64,000 nucleotides of DNA from Baylisascaris procyonis (taxonomy: Eukaryota > Nematoda > Chromadorea > Rhabditida > Ascarididae), in NCBI GenBank assembly GCA_037389465.1, contig JAZARR010000118.1, positions 92,902 through 156,901 of the forward strand, written 5' to 3'. Below the pieces are notes generated by a model, which was not told where the DNA came from, did not search any database, and was given only the letters and a program-made list of their open reading frames with translations. Of this stretch, positions 51,563-64,000 are shown piece by piece. Position 1 is the stretch's first letter. The number at the start of each line of letters is the position of its first letter. A program made the translations under genes and the position numbers.

Positions 51563-51823
51563 TCATCCTTTATTATCTCTTAACTCAACGATTTTATCTT
51601 TCAATATTCTCATATGTAGCACCGAAAATAAAGTATAGTCGTCAAAAGGGATCAATGATGATGATGCGGCATATCGGCTATGTATTAGAGCTAACATATC
51701 TAATGGTAAGATGTCACATCGCTCGTTATGTGCATCAAATTGGCCTGCCAATGAGCACGCGATTTGTGTCGCTTTCTTATTTGGCGATGTGGACTCGCAA
51801 CGCAATTCACTTCGAGACACCAC
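51563..51823 (-). CDS. Candidate minus-strand exon (86 codons), possibly terminal
   Basis: A minus-strand frame ends at a TGA at 51563-51565. Codon use (TCG, GCG, CGA, GAC) and residue mix look genuine: SELRCESTSPNKKATQIAC early and LHMRILKDKIVELRDNKG at the end. There is no ATG in the first half and only a weak AG (AAATAAAAG) just upstream, so a 5' exon would be needed. Plus-strand frames over the same bases are also open for 61 codons. No family is recognised, and this is the best coding candidate in the right half of the window. Confidence 0.35.
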   Translation of the reverse strand: MVSRSELRCESTSPNKKATQIACSLAGQFDAHNERCDILPLDMLALIHSRYAASSSLIPFDDYTLFSVLHMRILKDKIVELRDNKG

Positions 51824-52046
51824 TTTTATTTACGAATTGATGGCATGACTATTGATCACATCATCATCAAATGAATTCACATAAATAAGACGGCATTTAT
51901 ATCATCTTTTACGATCTTTGGGAATGTTGGGTGAATATCCAGTAAACACTTGATTCTGTGCGGAATGGGTGGGAAAATTCAATCTATGCGGGAAATGTTG
52001 AAGATGTGCTGCGGAAATAAGCAATTTAGAGTTATCTCAATTTTGA

Positions 52047-52050
<4 letters not shown>

Positions 52051-52092
<42 letters not shown>
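52051..52092. repeat. (AT)n microsatellite
   Basis: A pure alternating TA run of 42 bases, the second such tract within 1 kb. Confidence 0.98.
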
Positions 52093-52093
<1 letters not shown>

Positions 52094-55000
52094 CAATTTT
52101 TCATTCCATTCCACTTCGTCAGTACTGTCCTTTTGATGATACAATGCAAATGATAGAAAGAAAAAAATTTTTTTTGGAATGCAGTTCTTGCATCACTTTT
52201 CGTTTCTCAGGTTATCAAAACTTTTTTCATATCTCTTGCTTGATATATTCAGCTTAGCAAAATGAACAGCAATTTAATGGAACCCTATCGCAGTTCCACA
52301 GAAACATAAATAAGCAATCTTTTTAGAAACCTCATAAATCAATGAACAAAAAGAAACCATCAGGAGTTCATTTGCACTGTCCAGGGCATCAGAAAAAAGA
52401 TGCGAGTGAAAGACCATCAAGACAAGAAAAACCAGAACTTGTTCAAAATCATGCATTGGTCCGAACTATTTTGTTTAAAGTCCAGCTGTAATGAACTAGC
52501 ATCATTCACCGGGCAACTAACAACTTGATTAAAGGTGAATCCCGTTTGACCATGTTTATTACTTGGGAAGGTGTTTCTTTCTAGCGCTGCTGCATCCGTT
52601 TAGTTGCGTTTCTGAGTTTCATTCTATCACTAATCGATGTTTACATTTCCTTCTGAACAAATGAATTTGCGCTATTCGAAGGGGAATTTTCAAGTAAATT
52701 TCTAATTGCAAAGCTCTCTAAGCCATAAAATGTAGCGAAATGCGAATCTCCGAATTGCACTCGTCACTAAAGAATCGAAATGGCAAATCATCGATGTATT
52801 TAACGCATGCGTGAATAACCATTAAATCTTTGCCGTATGAGCGACGAATGTTTGCTCAGGGTAGGCAGTATGGCGTAATGGTTCATTCGAAAAATGCGCT
52901 TTGCGACTAGACATTCAAAGGGGGGATGGGTCGTCTTTAAACCTCCTCTTGAGTTGATTACTGAACATGACCCAACCACTTGATTTGTTCCTTGAAATTG
53001 AGCCTGGAAATTTCAGGGTGTCAATGCTTTTGGGAACAGCACTATTTTGAATCAAAAAGCAATCACTGGAGCTTACTACAAACCATAAATCTATTTAAAG
53101 AGGCCCAAAAATCTTATACTTACAGAACCACAACGCGGAAAATTTGCATATTTTGCTAAAAGTTGATAGCATAAAAAATATGGTGCAGAACTAGCAAACT
53201 GCTTGAAAGACTGCATGCCCGTAGGGCTGACCATAGATTAGATTGGTAGCAAATTCTGCTGTCATGCAATTTTGCTGACAACGAGGAAATCTTGGGTGAC
53301 CTCAGAGATTCTTTAAGAGAATCCATCAGCACTTGCTTAAGCTCAAACATTCGCTAATCTATAAGAATGTTGATTAATCCTTGCAAGTGGTTCAGTCTAG
53401 TGATTCATAAATTTCGATAATCATCATCACTGTTGTCGTAATTAAAAATGCATAAAGTCATCCACCTCAACATAGTTTATTGACTATTTTCTTATTTACA
53501 TGCTGGGATAGAATTTATTTCCCACATCGATTAGGTAAGTAATTAGTTATATAACGGGTAGGTATTTATGCAGTTGTTGATTCCTCATAGTTGTGAAAAT
53601 AAATAAAAACCTCAGTATGATAGTGAACATTGTATTGGAGCTTCACTTCTTCATTGCAATATTACTCTCAGCAGTCCAAACAAATTGGGAATTAAATATT
53701 TAACAGCGAGAATGGTAAAACTATTCAAATGATTCTGAGCTATTTGAGCCCTTAGATTTCAATTTATAATTTGCTTATTACTGAACGATTTTTGCAATAT
53801 CACGTCTATTAGAAGATGATTGTTAAACTAAACATTTATCACTGATTATTTATCTAGGCTGATTAAATTGATAAAGAGACTGATAAGATTGACACTGATA
53901 ACATATCCCATCAGAAATTGAATTGATAAAGGAAAATGAATAAAACGATTGTATTATGAGATGCATCGATCCGAAGGAGATTTATGAATATATTGTTATG
54001 AAAGTTGCCCATATCGTTGCCATAATGACGCATTTCGAAAACTATACTTAATTATCACCTTAAATGGGGAAGAGTGTTCGGCGTCGCCTAGCGGCACGCA
54101 ATTATCTTCTACGTGCGAAGGGATAATTCGTTTGCGAAATGCACGAAATAGAATTTTGCATGTCGTGATACAGATGTCTTAGTCAACCTTAGAAAAATCT
54201 TACCCGTCTGATGTTTCTGAAATAAAATATAAACAAATCGGAGTCACAGGATTTTCTATAATGTGTTTCCAATTCTGCTACAAATAATTAAAATTCATAT
54301 CAGTGAAAAAAGTGGGAAATTTGCAATTCAAAAAACATTTATACAAGTAGAAAAATTTTCAATGAATAGTAAATTCGACTGGTGAATTGAACGGAGAAAA
54401 AAGTTCAGTAGATGAAGCACAACATTCCGGATGCTATACTTGATGATCAGGATGCCTTTCGAGCATAACCAACTTATTGTTATAAATGTAAGACAGGTAA
54501 AAATAGGAGAGTTAAATTACTGTAAAGTTAAATGCATAGATCGTCCTCACTGTTTGTATTTGTTTTAGCAGTGTGATAATGACACTAAATTAGACTTTTT
54601 TGTAATACAAAGTGACGAGTACTGAGTGTTTTTTATGCCGCAATCTAGACAGTATCATAAAATAGCTTGTAAAATTATCTATACTTAGGAACATTTGCAT
54701 GAACCGATATTTAAATATTTAAATTGATAGGATGAACCCAAAAACTCATTGATGAGCAAAGAAATTTCACATTCATTTATTAGTTACTTGTTAAAATGCT
54801 AATTGAAAATGAATTAGAAACAATTGTTTACTTCTCTAGGAGTTGATATGAATGAATGAACATAGATGAGGATTTGAAATAAGAGTGATATATGCCGCAT
54901 ATCTAATCTTATAGTGGCAAAATATATTGCGTTTAGCGACCTAAATTTGGCATATCCCGCTGTGAGTGACATACTTAATTTATTGCGATATCTATTCGTT

Positions 55001-55666
55001 CAATGCTAGCCTAAGCGTAAAAGATGTTGTTGACTCACAGATGTCCTAAACTCATTGAAAGAGGCCCACATAATTCAATATAGAAAGGGGATTGCAATGA
55101 AAGATCGCATTTAACTAACTAGCAAGATATAATGAAGAGAATTTCAACTCCAAAAGGAGTTTTTGAATTCATCCAGCATAGGGAGATTATAATATTCGGC
55201 AGTGAATATTGAAATATTTAAAAGAGAATTGAAAAGATGAGAATATAAAATGAATCTTGAATTGCAGCTTTTCACATCGCTGCTCTATAAATGTCAACTT
55301 AAATAGCAATCAAATTTGTTCGACACACAAATTGAATCATTCAACGAAATTATTTCTTTATTTTTCTCGTAAAATACGCTCTGAGGAATAGGTGAAGGAG
55401 AAATAAGAAAAGATGTCATGAATACATAGTTGAGCAACTTTATCACTCATGCTAATGGATTATAACAACAACATAAAAACAATAATAGAACTTTTTATAG
55501 AACGTTTCGTTGAATAATCGATCAAAGAAATCCCACAAACGTAAATTGCTTTTCCACTGCACTAATGGATCATACTGAATTCGGTATATCTTTCTATAAA
55601 GCTGATCGCCACATTAGCAAATTCCCAACCTATAATTTTTCTTTTAAAAACAATTCAGCAAGTCCA

Positions 55667-55686
55667 AAATTTGCATATGCAAATTT
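55667..55686. promoter_or_regulatory. 20-bp perfect palindrome made of two inverted POU octamers
   Basis: AAATTTGCATATGCAAATTT is self-complementary over all 20 bases and contains ATTTGCAT back to back with ATGCAAAT, the octamer core bound by POU-domain factors. About 0.1 such palindromes are expected by chance in a window of this length and composition. No gene is visible nearby. Confidence 0.35.
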
Positions 55687-56917
55687 GCCGCTGCTTTGAT
55701 TCCCTCGCAACCGCTATTGAGGTTAACGTTTTGCTTAGAAATGAACTGTGAAGGTCATCTACGAAATTGGATTCAGCCTACCGTGGCCTTCTTTGTTTGC
55801 AAAGTGAAAGTACGCACAAATTAGCCTGCAGGCATATTGCGAAGGTGTTGTGCAGTAGTAATAGAGATCTATGGCTTATTCCCGAGAGTAGGCAATAAAG
55901 CCATGAAGATCAAATATGCAATATGCTCATCTTCGAAGCGATCAACCATACGCTTCAGCTAGTTATCGCTTCATCTCAATATTCTTTATATAGCGCGTTT
56001 CATGCATTTATTTTGTGATAGATTTAAGCAAATGGACAGATGTTACTCAATATTTGCATATGACGCAATTGAGAACTGCAAAATTTTGTGCAAAATATAA
56101 AATGCAGAAATGCAAAATGCAAAACGCTCAAACCATATGAATTTTAATTTACCGCAATACAGCATTGCCAATTAGCGATGCATACGAATTATTACGAATA
56201 CTAAATTATTTGAAGCATTCCAATGCAGGAAAGTAAATGGCTCATAGATGAGACTAAAATAAACCAATGAACCTTTCATATTCTTAATTTAAACATCAAC
56301 AAAACTCAAAAAAATATGCAATATTCAAAACAATTCATTTACAGTCATAAAATATAGAGAGAGGAAAGTAATTTCCCAAAAAGCATTATTCGATTCCATT
56401 GTTTCGAATATGTCGTTATACTAAACAACTAATTCCAAAAATTGCTTCCGTCGAGAAATATTTAAAAAGCATTTGGAATAAAGCATTCTTATCGCTTTGC
56501 CATTATCAATTGCTACTCCAGTGCCAGCTGAGGAAAAGATCATACCTCCTCGTTCCCTTCTCTCCTGTCTGCCCACAATTTTTTCTTTTCTCATCTCTTT
56601 AACTGTAAAAAGATGTTTATGCATTTTTAGAATTAAATACAAAAGTAAACATAGACGACCTCAGACATCGATGAGGATTTCATTGATAATTGCAGTCGAG
56701 ATAAGTTTAACGGAGATCGTAATTCATTCGATTTCATTTTGACAATCAATTTCTCTAGATTATTAAGTGATAGAATTAGTTGATCAAAAATGTTTCATTT
56801 GTTTCTCATATTGGAGAGATATCAAGTAGGTTTTGTGCATTCGAATTTGCTTTTCGAAATATAATATAGCGCAAAAATAATTTCGTACGGAAGTGATTTT
56901 AGGTCATAGGGGATATC

Positions 56918-56938
56918 GGGGGGGGGGGGGGGGGGGGG
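56918..56938. repeat. 21-base poly-G tract opening a purine-rich block
   Basis: Twenty-one consecutive G residues are followed by about 50 nt of almost pure purine with further G runs (GGG, GGGG, GGGGG), reaching about 56985. The block can form G-quadruplexes when the plus strand is single. Long poly-G tracts are a known feature of nematode genomes, where a FANCJ-type helicase keeps them stable. Confidence 0.98.
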
Positions 56939-58106
56939 AAGGGTGGGAGTTGAGTGAGGGAGAGCGGTGGAGGGGGTTGAGGAATAGCGACATCCCATTT
57001 TTCTTGATGCTGGTCGAATAACTGACAGGAAATTGCTTTTTAACCTTTTTTTTTTACTTTAAAAATTCTATTGAAAATACTCTCATTTACTTCTTATCTA
57101 CCTTCATTCACTTTCGTCTCATATCATTTCATATCGAAATTTGAAACAATTTCTCGATTTTATCTCATAGAAATAGCTAATTGAATATCCTTATTCTTTT
57201 CTTAATAACGTCTCTAATCCTCACTGAGACATCGATTTTATGAAGTTTGTGAAAAACTAATTTGTTCCGATTTCGCCTCTAATTTATTGAATTTTTTTTT
57301 TGTATTTTTTCTATACATTGTATACGGATCTATAGTGAAATCTCGTCATGTTGTTGTTTTCTAATTGACTAAAAATTTTTCATAAAATCATGAAGTTGGA
57401 AATTTTCAAATCACTGATTTATATTCTACATTTTTTTAATGCCTATTTATCTATACTCAATTGAAGTTCACTCTGATTTCTTCCGTACCTAACTTTTATT
57501 TCACCTAATAATTTAAATGTTTACGCTTAAAAGTTTCATCACATTTTAAAAGATTAATTTCTTTTTATTTTCTCGCGATTGGAATTTTACATAAATAGAG
57601 AGGAGATAGAAAAATGAAATGAAATGAAAAAATTGTCATTATTAAATTTTATTTTTGATTGCTCCAGGTTGTGCAAAACATTTTAGCTGTTTTATATTAG
57701 TGATTTATTGAGATTTAGATATTAATAACACTTAAGATTTATATAAATAACAAACGATTTTATAAAGTAAAAAGTAAAGTTGGCATTTAAACATACGAGT
57801 GCATTCAATTTGCATTTGCAAAATCATTAAAACTTTGCAAGCTCATTCAGAAGACAGCCAATCACTAAATGACAATTAAATTGGCAGCCGCATGTGGATA
57901 ATTTGGTGATTATCTAGCGCTACTATCATTAAAACACTTTAAAACGATGCTTTAAGCAATTTCGTCGAGTCTCAGCTCGAATTGCTTCACATTTCAAGTT
58001 TAACAAAGATTCCAGCATAGCCTAAGTGTCAGTACTAAATTTAACCGAGAAACAATCGATGGTCCTCGAAGAGAAGCTATTAAGCGCAGATTGGGATTGC
58101 GCTTAC

Positions 58107-58142
58107 CAATTCGCTCGGTAACATGGTTATACGATCGCCGGC
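58107..58142 (-). CDS. Candidate 36-nt mini-exon, minus strand
   Basis: Acceptor AATATTTCAG and donor TTG|GTAAGC bound exactly 36 nt, GC-rich against the surroundings, which read AGDRITMLPSEL in phase 0. Both sites match nematode consensus well. No partner exon was found nearby, and the piece also lies inside a 68-codon open frame read in another phase. Confidence 0.25.
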
Positions 58143-61100
58143 CTGAAATATTCCCGTAGAAAATGTCGGGCTGCCATTTTTTACTCTGTATTTTTCTTCT
58201 GATCATTAATTAAATAATATGTAGCGCTCGATTTGTATGCAATCCTCCCAGATATGTCACATCACCTCTAAAATGATATAGCGTTCTCCCTATACACACG
58301 CACAAACTTTACTATAGTGATGAGCGCGAGGAAGGCAAATTAAATCAGCGCTTCAAATAGAAGACATGATCATAGATGTGGACTATCTTTACCTCCCCTC
58401 TCTTCCCCCGTCCCCGTAAAATTACCTCAGTTCCCTGGTGGTTTTTCAGATTTTTCATGGCAGTGCTCATCTACGTTAACAGAACATAAGTTAATATACG
58501 TGAAACACCTAAGTACAGCACTTCAAATCTCATATTAAAAGTAGTAGTAGTACCCACTATGTAATAAATCTCCTTTTTTAATCATTTATTTCAACGAGAA
58601 TACCAATAGGCGACAAGCATTTCCTTATCTTAACACAAATAACGAAACTCTTTTATACATCGAGAGAATCACCTAGTATTGCATGGATTTGGCAATATGT
58701 GATTCATCTTTTTCTCGCTCAAGTAGTCGTTTCTATGAACAATAGTATACGATGAAAACATGAAATTATATAAACTTTCATGGCTTCCACTCAAAGATAT
58801 ATAGTACTTCATTGATTGTTTGTGTGGAATATTTCATTAATTCCATTGTACTCGATTTTGCTTGATCAAATCAATGTGATCCCGAATTAAGTTTAATTAT
58901 ATTTCACGAAATAAGTTTGTAGATTCAATGTAACCGAAAATAAATGCGCCGACTTAATCCTTCCATCGAACAATATAAATTTTAATTAAGCGAAGAATCG
59001 ATCGAAGAAGTTTTTAATATATTCTTGGGTATTCTTCTGTATTTCAGAGGCATTCAAAAATCGAAATATGAGCGGAAGGGATTTGAGAGCATATGCGCCA
59101 ACAAATTTTTCCTCACATCGATTTCTTGTAACCTGAGACCAGGGTGACAGTGCGGCCATCTGAACTTCTAGTCATGGGTGACCATTCAAATTAATTCGGG
59201 AAGCTTTAGCTGTGACCGGTAGATCAAACTTCTAACTGTACACAACGATATACTTGCGAATAATTCCATTAATGAAGCTCTATAAAATGCAGAGTGCAAA
59301 TGCAATGAAAATTTTCAGCGAAAAATCAACAATCTTAGCAACTTCGAACACCTGTGCAGCAATATGTAACAATTTTGCTAGGAAAACTACGAAGTCACCT
59401 CGAAATTCGCCAACATTCTTGATTATTATGCCAGCCGATACCCTTAGGGCATATCAAAAAGCAAAAAAAAAACAAAATAAAATTTTTATTTGTGCTTTCA
59501 CATAAAACAGTAATAACAACAACGTCAACAAGTTGCACACCGCAAAATGAGCCAAACGAACTCAATAATGAGGCGACAGACAGACAGACAATCCAACAAC
59601 ACGCTCCCAAAACAAAATGACTCAACTGGATCTAAAAAAAGGTGAAAGAAGAACAACAAAGCAAAAAAGATCGGCTAATAACAATTGGAATATTTCATGC
59701 AGCTATAAGGAAAGCCATTATGATAGCGGCGGAACGTTGAAAGAAAACCAAGCTAAATGGATAAAAAGGTATTCCATGCAACTGTAAGGAATTCTGAATA
59801 TATATCACAGAGGGTATCGAAAAAAATTGAAAAAAAAACTGTTCGTTGCAAACAACTTGGCGGAAATTAATTTATATACTAACATCACGAACTCATTGCT
59901 TTTTCTCTAGCAAATAACATCTACAGCAGCTAAAGGTGAAACTACCTAGGCAAAATAAAAAATGAGTCACTTCGGAGCTGCCTTCCTGTTCTAAGACCAG
60001 TCGGAGTGAAGCAATGGGCTCATTTTCCCGGAGCGGAAGCCAGCAAAAATCGGCTCTTTTTTGTAGAGTAACAGTCAACAGACTGAATTTCTGGGCTATA
60101 GCGGAGTCGGAGTTATTTCGTTTTGCTGCAGTCAGCTGTTATTAGAAACTTTTCAAGCCAATACGTTTCGAAATAACCGTTAAAAGCTGAAAAAGGAAAA
60201 TTGAGAAACAGATATTTGCTTAACCCAATAATCAAAACAGCGACCAGAAAAACTTCTCAACGCTTAACGAGGAATCTAAAACTTAGCCAAAATGAGTCCA
60301 TTTCCATATAGAATTTTCGCCAGTCTTATGCGATCGTGATCACTGTTACATTTCAATTTCGATACGGCACACCACTCTGGATACGCTTCCACAAGACTCG
60401 CAAAACCATCGGAAAGCTGAAAAATATTACTGCATTAATGGATCGTTTTCTTTTCGAAAAACAATGGGAATAAGGGGAATGAAATCTTTGACGTTACAGA
60501 CACCCAATGAAAAAAAAAACACGACGCCTACTCTCAGTTACATTGTTAGGATACTACAAGTCATGAAGGTTCGCATGACATTCTAGAGGCCCACAAAGTA
60601 TGTACATATTGGATTTTCCTCTTTTCCTTGTAATATAAACTCCCTTTTTGTCATGCATACCTTTCTTCCTCTTTTTCTTCTGCACATATTCCACATATTC
60701 CCCGATTCCAGATTACTGGATCTAGCAAGGGAAAACCTTTGCTTTTCCTTCGTCCCATCATCATAACAAAAAAGACCGTGGCGATCTCAGAAAGAACAAT
60801 TCGCCGATCCAGCCAAAAATATTACTTTTATTTCTCACAAAAGTGCATAGCTAAAGCGATAAAAGTAAAAAGATAGTATATAAAGCGTTATGGTTCTTAA
60901 AGAGATGCTAAAATACTAGGAACGAATCGCTCTAAATCTACGGCAAAGCCTCCACTAACAGCTTTTCATCTCCCTCAGCGAATATCGAAAAGCACCTCAA
61001 AAGATAGAGAAAGAAAGATTTACAAGCTCCAAGGTAAATTTTTGCCCCACAATACCCCTGAATTTTAAAAATCTTCGGTAATTTTATTCGCTTGATGTTC

Positions 61101-64000
61101 TGATCGATAACCACTCCGGAAAACTTCGAAGATGGCCCGTGAGGCGGAAAAACACCTTACAAAATAGGCCAACAAATTCTTCCTTTGTCGTCTTCAACTT
61201 TCGATGCTTCTCGTTCAATAAACAGGTGAATACCGCAGTAAATAAATTTTCCTTACCAACTTTGGCTTACCAGCCTTACATTATCATACCAACTTTAAAA
61301 GTCCTTACCAACTTACCAACTTCAGCGCTCAAGAAAAACAAAAGAAACAACAACGAACAAATAATCAATTGTACCTCAACATCTAAATCAAATGTGACCT
61401 CAGGACGACCCTCATAAATCCGCGAATTGGCCATTCGATGTACAATGAAGCAACGCTCTTCAGTTTCAAAGATGAGCCTAAAAATATATATAAGGTGATT
61501 TCTACTCTTAAAAAAACATCAAATAAGTACTCTAATAAGCTAAATGAAACAAGATAAGGCACAAAAAAACAAACAATATTTGACGTTGAAATGAAGAACG
61601 ATAAAAGAAATCCTAAAGAAATGTAATAACGTCAGAAAGAAAGCATCATCATACTATCATATAGACGCAATTCAGCTACTCTGATAGTAAACCTCTGAAC
61701 AATCAAATGAGAGTAAAATAAGCGCTCTGATCTGGTAATGAATTTCGTTTATAAGCTTAACTTTTTCGCCTCATCAAGCTATCATCGGGTACCATGCGGA
61801 CTTAAGCTTAAATATCCAAGTTGAAAGGCGCCTTATAATGGCTGAACGAGTCAAAACCATATCCAGAAGCCAGCCGAACTTCCTTCCGAATATTCGATGG
61901 GTTCAAGGCAATTCGACCCACGCTATTACCACATTTTCCAAATATATTTTCCCATTTTACGAGACCATCAATCCAAATCGTAATACTTCAACGAATTAAA
62001 CTGCAGCACTTATTAAGGCATGCATATAAGTAGCTCTCATTTCAAAAACCCATTAAATTTGATTAATAAACCACAGGAAAATTTTTACTTAAAAATCAGT
62101 AGTAACCACTAATAAAAGCACAGCAGCACTAAAAGTTCTTTAAAAAACATAAATACCTTCACTGCTGTATTTCTATTCAGCGCTATCACATCTCTTTGAA
62201 TGATATGCCGATATGTTAGCATAAGTCAACATCACGTTTTATTCCCATAATTAAGCATCACAATCTACTATGTAATAAATAATCCGGTTTGTATTCTTTG
62301 CCCTTACATTGAGATCCACAATCGCTCGTACGACAGATTAGGTTTCATCCAGCTGAGTCCGTAATATTTCAACGGAAACGGAATTTTTTCTTGTTCAAAC
62401 ATGAACTGCAGTTTAAGTTTATTTTGCGCATCTCAATAAAACTTATTCTTCTCATCGCTAATTTTACCTGTCAGTTTTCAGTGGAAAATTGCGCTGATGG
62501 CAAATAATTGCAAAAGATTGGGCCTATTGCTGAATGGGAAATCTGCATTGTAGCGAACACTGTTGCATTATTCGGAAGAAACCGTAACCGAATATGCAGA
62601 TATGACCGTAGTCAATACCTTCAGCAGAAATAGCAACTTTACTAGCTGTCAGGAAATAAACATCACTGAGTGAGATGACTATCATAACCACTTATCAAAA
62701 AAACGATACTTCCAAAAGCCATCCTCCTATCTATTTGATGATAATCAATGATATGACCCTCGAAATCGATCCATAAATGTCGGATGAAAAATTTGCATTT
62801 CACGATTGCCATTCTATTCAACCAAAAAAAGAAATTGTTAGCAATGTAAAACATTACGACATCGAGAAGCATTTTGAATGAAGACATAAATGGCCTAATA
62901 AACATTTCTGCATACTCGATTTTATAACAAATATGTGTGCTAAAAAGAAATTCTTTTAAACGAAACGAATAAAACAAATAGGTAAGCAGATAAGTAAGTT
63001 CAAAAAATTGGAATATTACCTTTGTGCATGTCTCCTGATAAATTTGATCTGCGTATTCATAGTGAACTTCTTTTGCTCTCTGCTGAGAATATCGAATCCC
63101 ATTCCACCGATCGAACTTAATTGACGTTCTTCTACAACACTTTTCATCTTAGTATAAACGACCTATTTAAACAACAATCAAGCAATCACTGTATATTAAT
63201 AACTGCAATCAGATGACGTCATTCAACATTCGTGCTGCTTTTATTAAACTATACATTGTAAAAAAAATATTCCATCTGTTGACATCGTCGACGCAATAAA
63301 TTCGAATTATTAGTATCTTCCACAAGAACACTCATCTTTTGTTAGAGTCCGTTTATCTATTAATAAAGGTGAGATTTTCAGTTACCTATTGCTGCCTACG
63401 AATTTGGAAATACCGAATCAGTTTTCGGTATTTGCTTCACTGCATCCAGCTTACTTCGAGCCGCTTAAACATTTCCGTTAGATTCGTCCGCGTTCGCTTC
63501 GTCTTTTGTCTATCTCCTGTTCGAGCGTGACCTGAGGTCAACGGACAGCCAGAACAATTATCGAATCACAGATGCTTTCATTTTGAAACGTAAGAGGCCG
63601 AATAAAACAACTACTCACTCACGTCTTCTTTGTTTATTTCAATTAGCAAGCCTTTCGAAACGTGTGAAAATTTGCATGATGGTGGAAATGACGTCATGAG
63701 TATACTTATGCCAACATCGGTAAAGATTTTCAACATATAGGTAATCGGATAGGGTTTTACACCTACAGATTAAACCCGGCAACTCTCCTCTACCGACGGC
63801 AACAAAACATTTCTTCCATTTCTTTTGCCATCAAGGCACTCCTCATTACCGTCAGTGCTATAATTAATCAGTACATGAATTAAAAAGTTGGGAAGTGGTT
63901 AAGACTTGTTGTTTTAGTATTTAATGCGGTCAAGATACATTGCGTACAGTTCTTAACATAGCCAAGGAACCAAAAAATCTGGCAACCTAAGATCGAGTTT

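Larger units (their letters stand above)
51830..64000. other. Right-hand 12 kb, no supportable gene apart from one mini-exon candidate
   Basis: The segment holds an (AT)n tract (52.05 kb), a POU-octamer palindrome (55.67 kb), the poly-G/purine block (56.92-56.99 kb), a pyrimidine-rich stretch near 58.39-58.41 kb and a CAGACAGA run near 59.58 kb. ORFs up to 104 codons occur, but their composition and lack of splice context fit chance. Confidence 0.5.

Overview
The window reads as gene-poor, AT-rich (by eye about 65% A+T) animal nuclear DNA. I see no operons, ribosome binding sites or dense ORF packing. The well-supported coding parts are exons bounded by GT..AG signals with a TTTCAG-type acceptor. 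The first coding exon is preceded by a short leader that ends at a splice acceptor, as in trans-spliced nematode mRNAs. Together with long introns, (AT)n tracts and a 21-base poly-G run, this suggests a nematode, possibly a parasitic clade with large introns. That assignment is inference: I recognise no protein family here and no search was possible.

The best-supported gene is on the minus strand, from about 37.4 kb down to 24.4 kb. A 212-codon first exon (36758-37393) has codon use unlike its surroundings. A 40-codon exon (31331-31450) and a 102-codon terminal exon (24448-24756) follow it. All junctions are in phase 0, so the three join without a frameshift into about 354 residues; more exons may lie in the 5-7 kb gaps. 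The product looks mostly disordered: Ser/Thr/Ala-rich N-terminus, one basic patch, an acidic cluster and a Ser/Thr/Asn-rich tail. Two identical GGGCGGAGC boxes exactly 50 bp apart lie 1.2 kb upstream, in a GC-rich patch that could be a promoter.

The rest is less certain. 1-4 kb holds several minus-strand exon candidates. 5.9-8.3 kb has short plus-strand coding-like patches, some shifting frame as in a decayed gene. 15.65-15.98 kb and 51.56-51.82 kb hold minus-strand ORFs of coding character. 26.1-34.0 kb has plus-strand ORFs inside or beside the introns of the main gene, one with an internal protein-level repeat. A perfect 78-bp tandem duplication sits at 23.1 kb. From 37.5 to 64 kb I find almost no supportable coding sequence, only microsatellites, purine/pyrimidine tracts and isolated candidates.

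At this base composition, several stop-free stretches of 100 or more codons are expected by chance in 64 kb. Only the 212-codon exon is clearly beyond chance alone, and the other coding calls are graded accordingly. I saw no tRNA, rRNA, spliced-leader RNA, CRISPR array or complete transposon.
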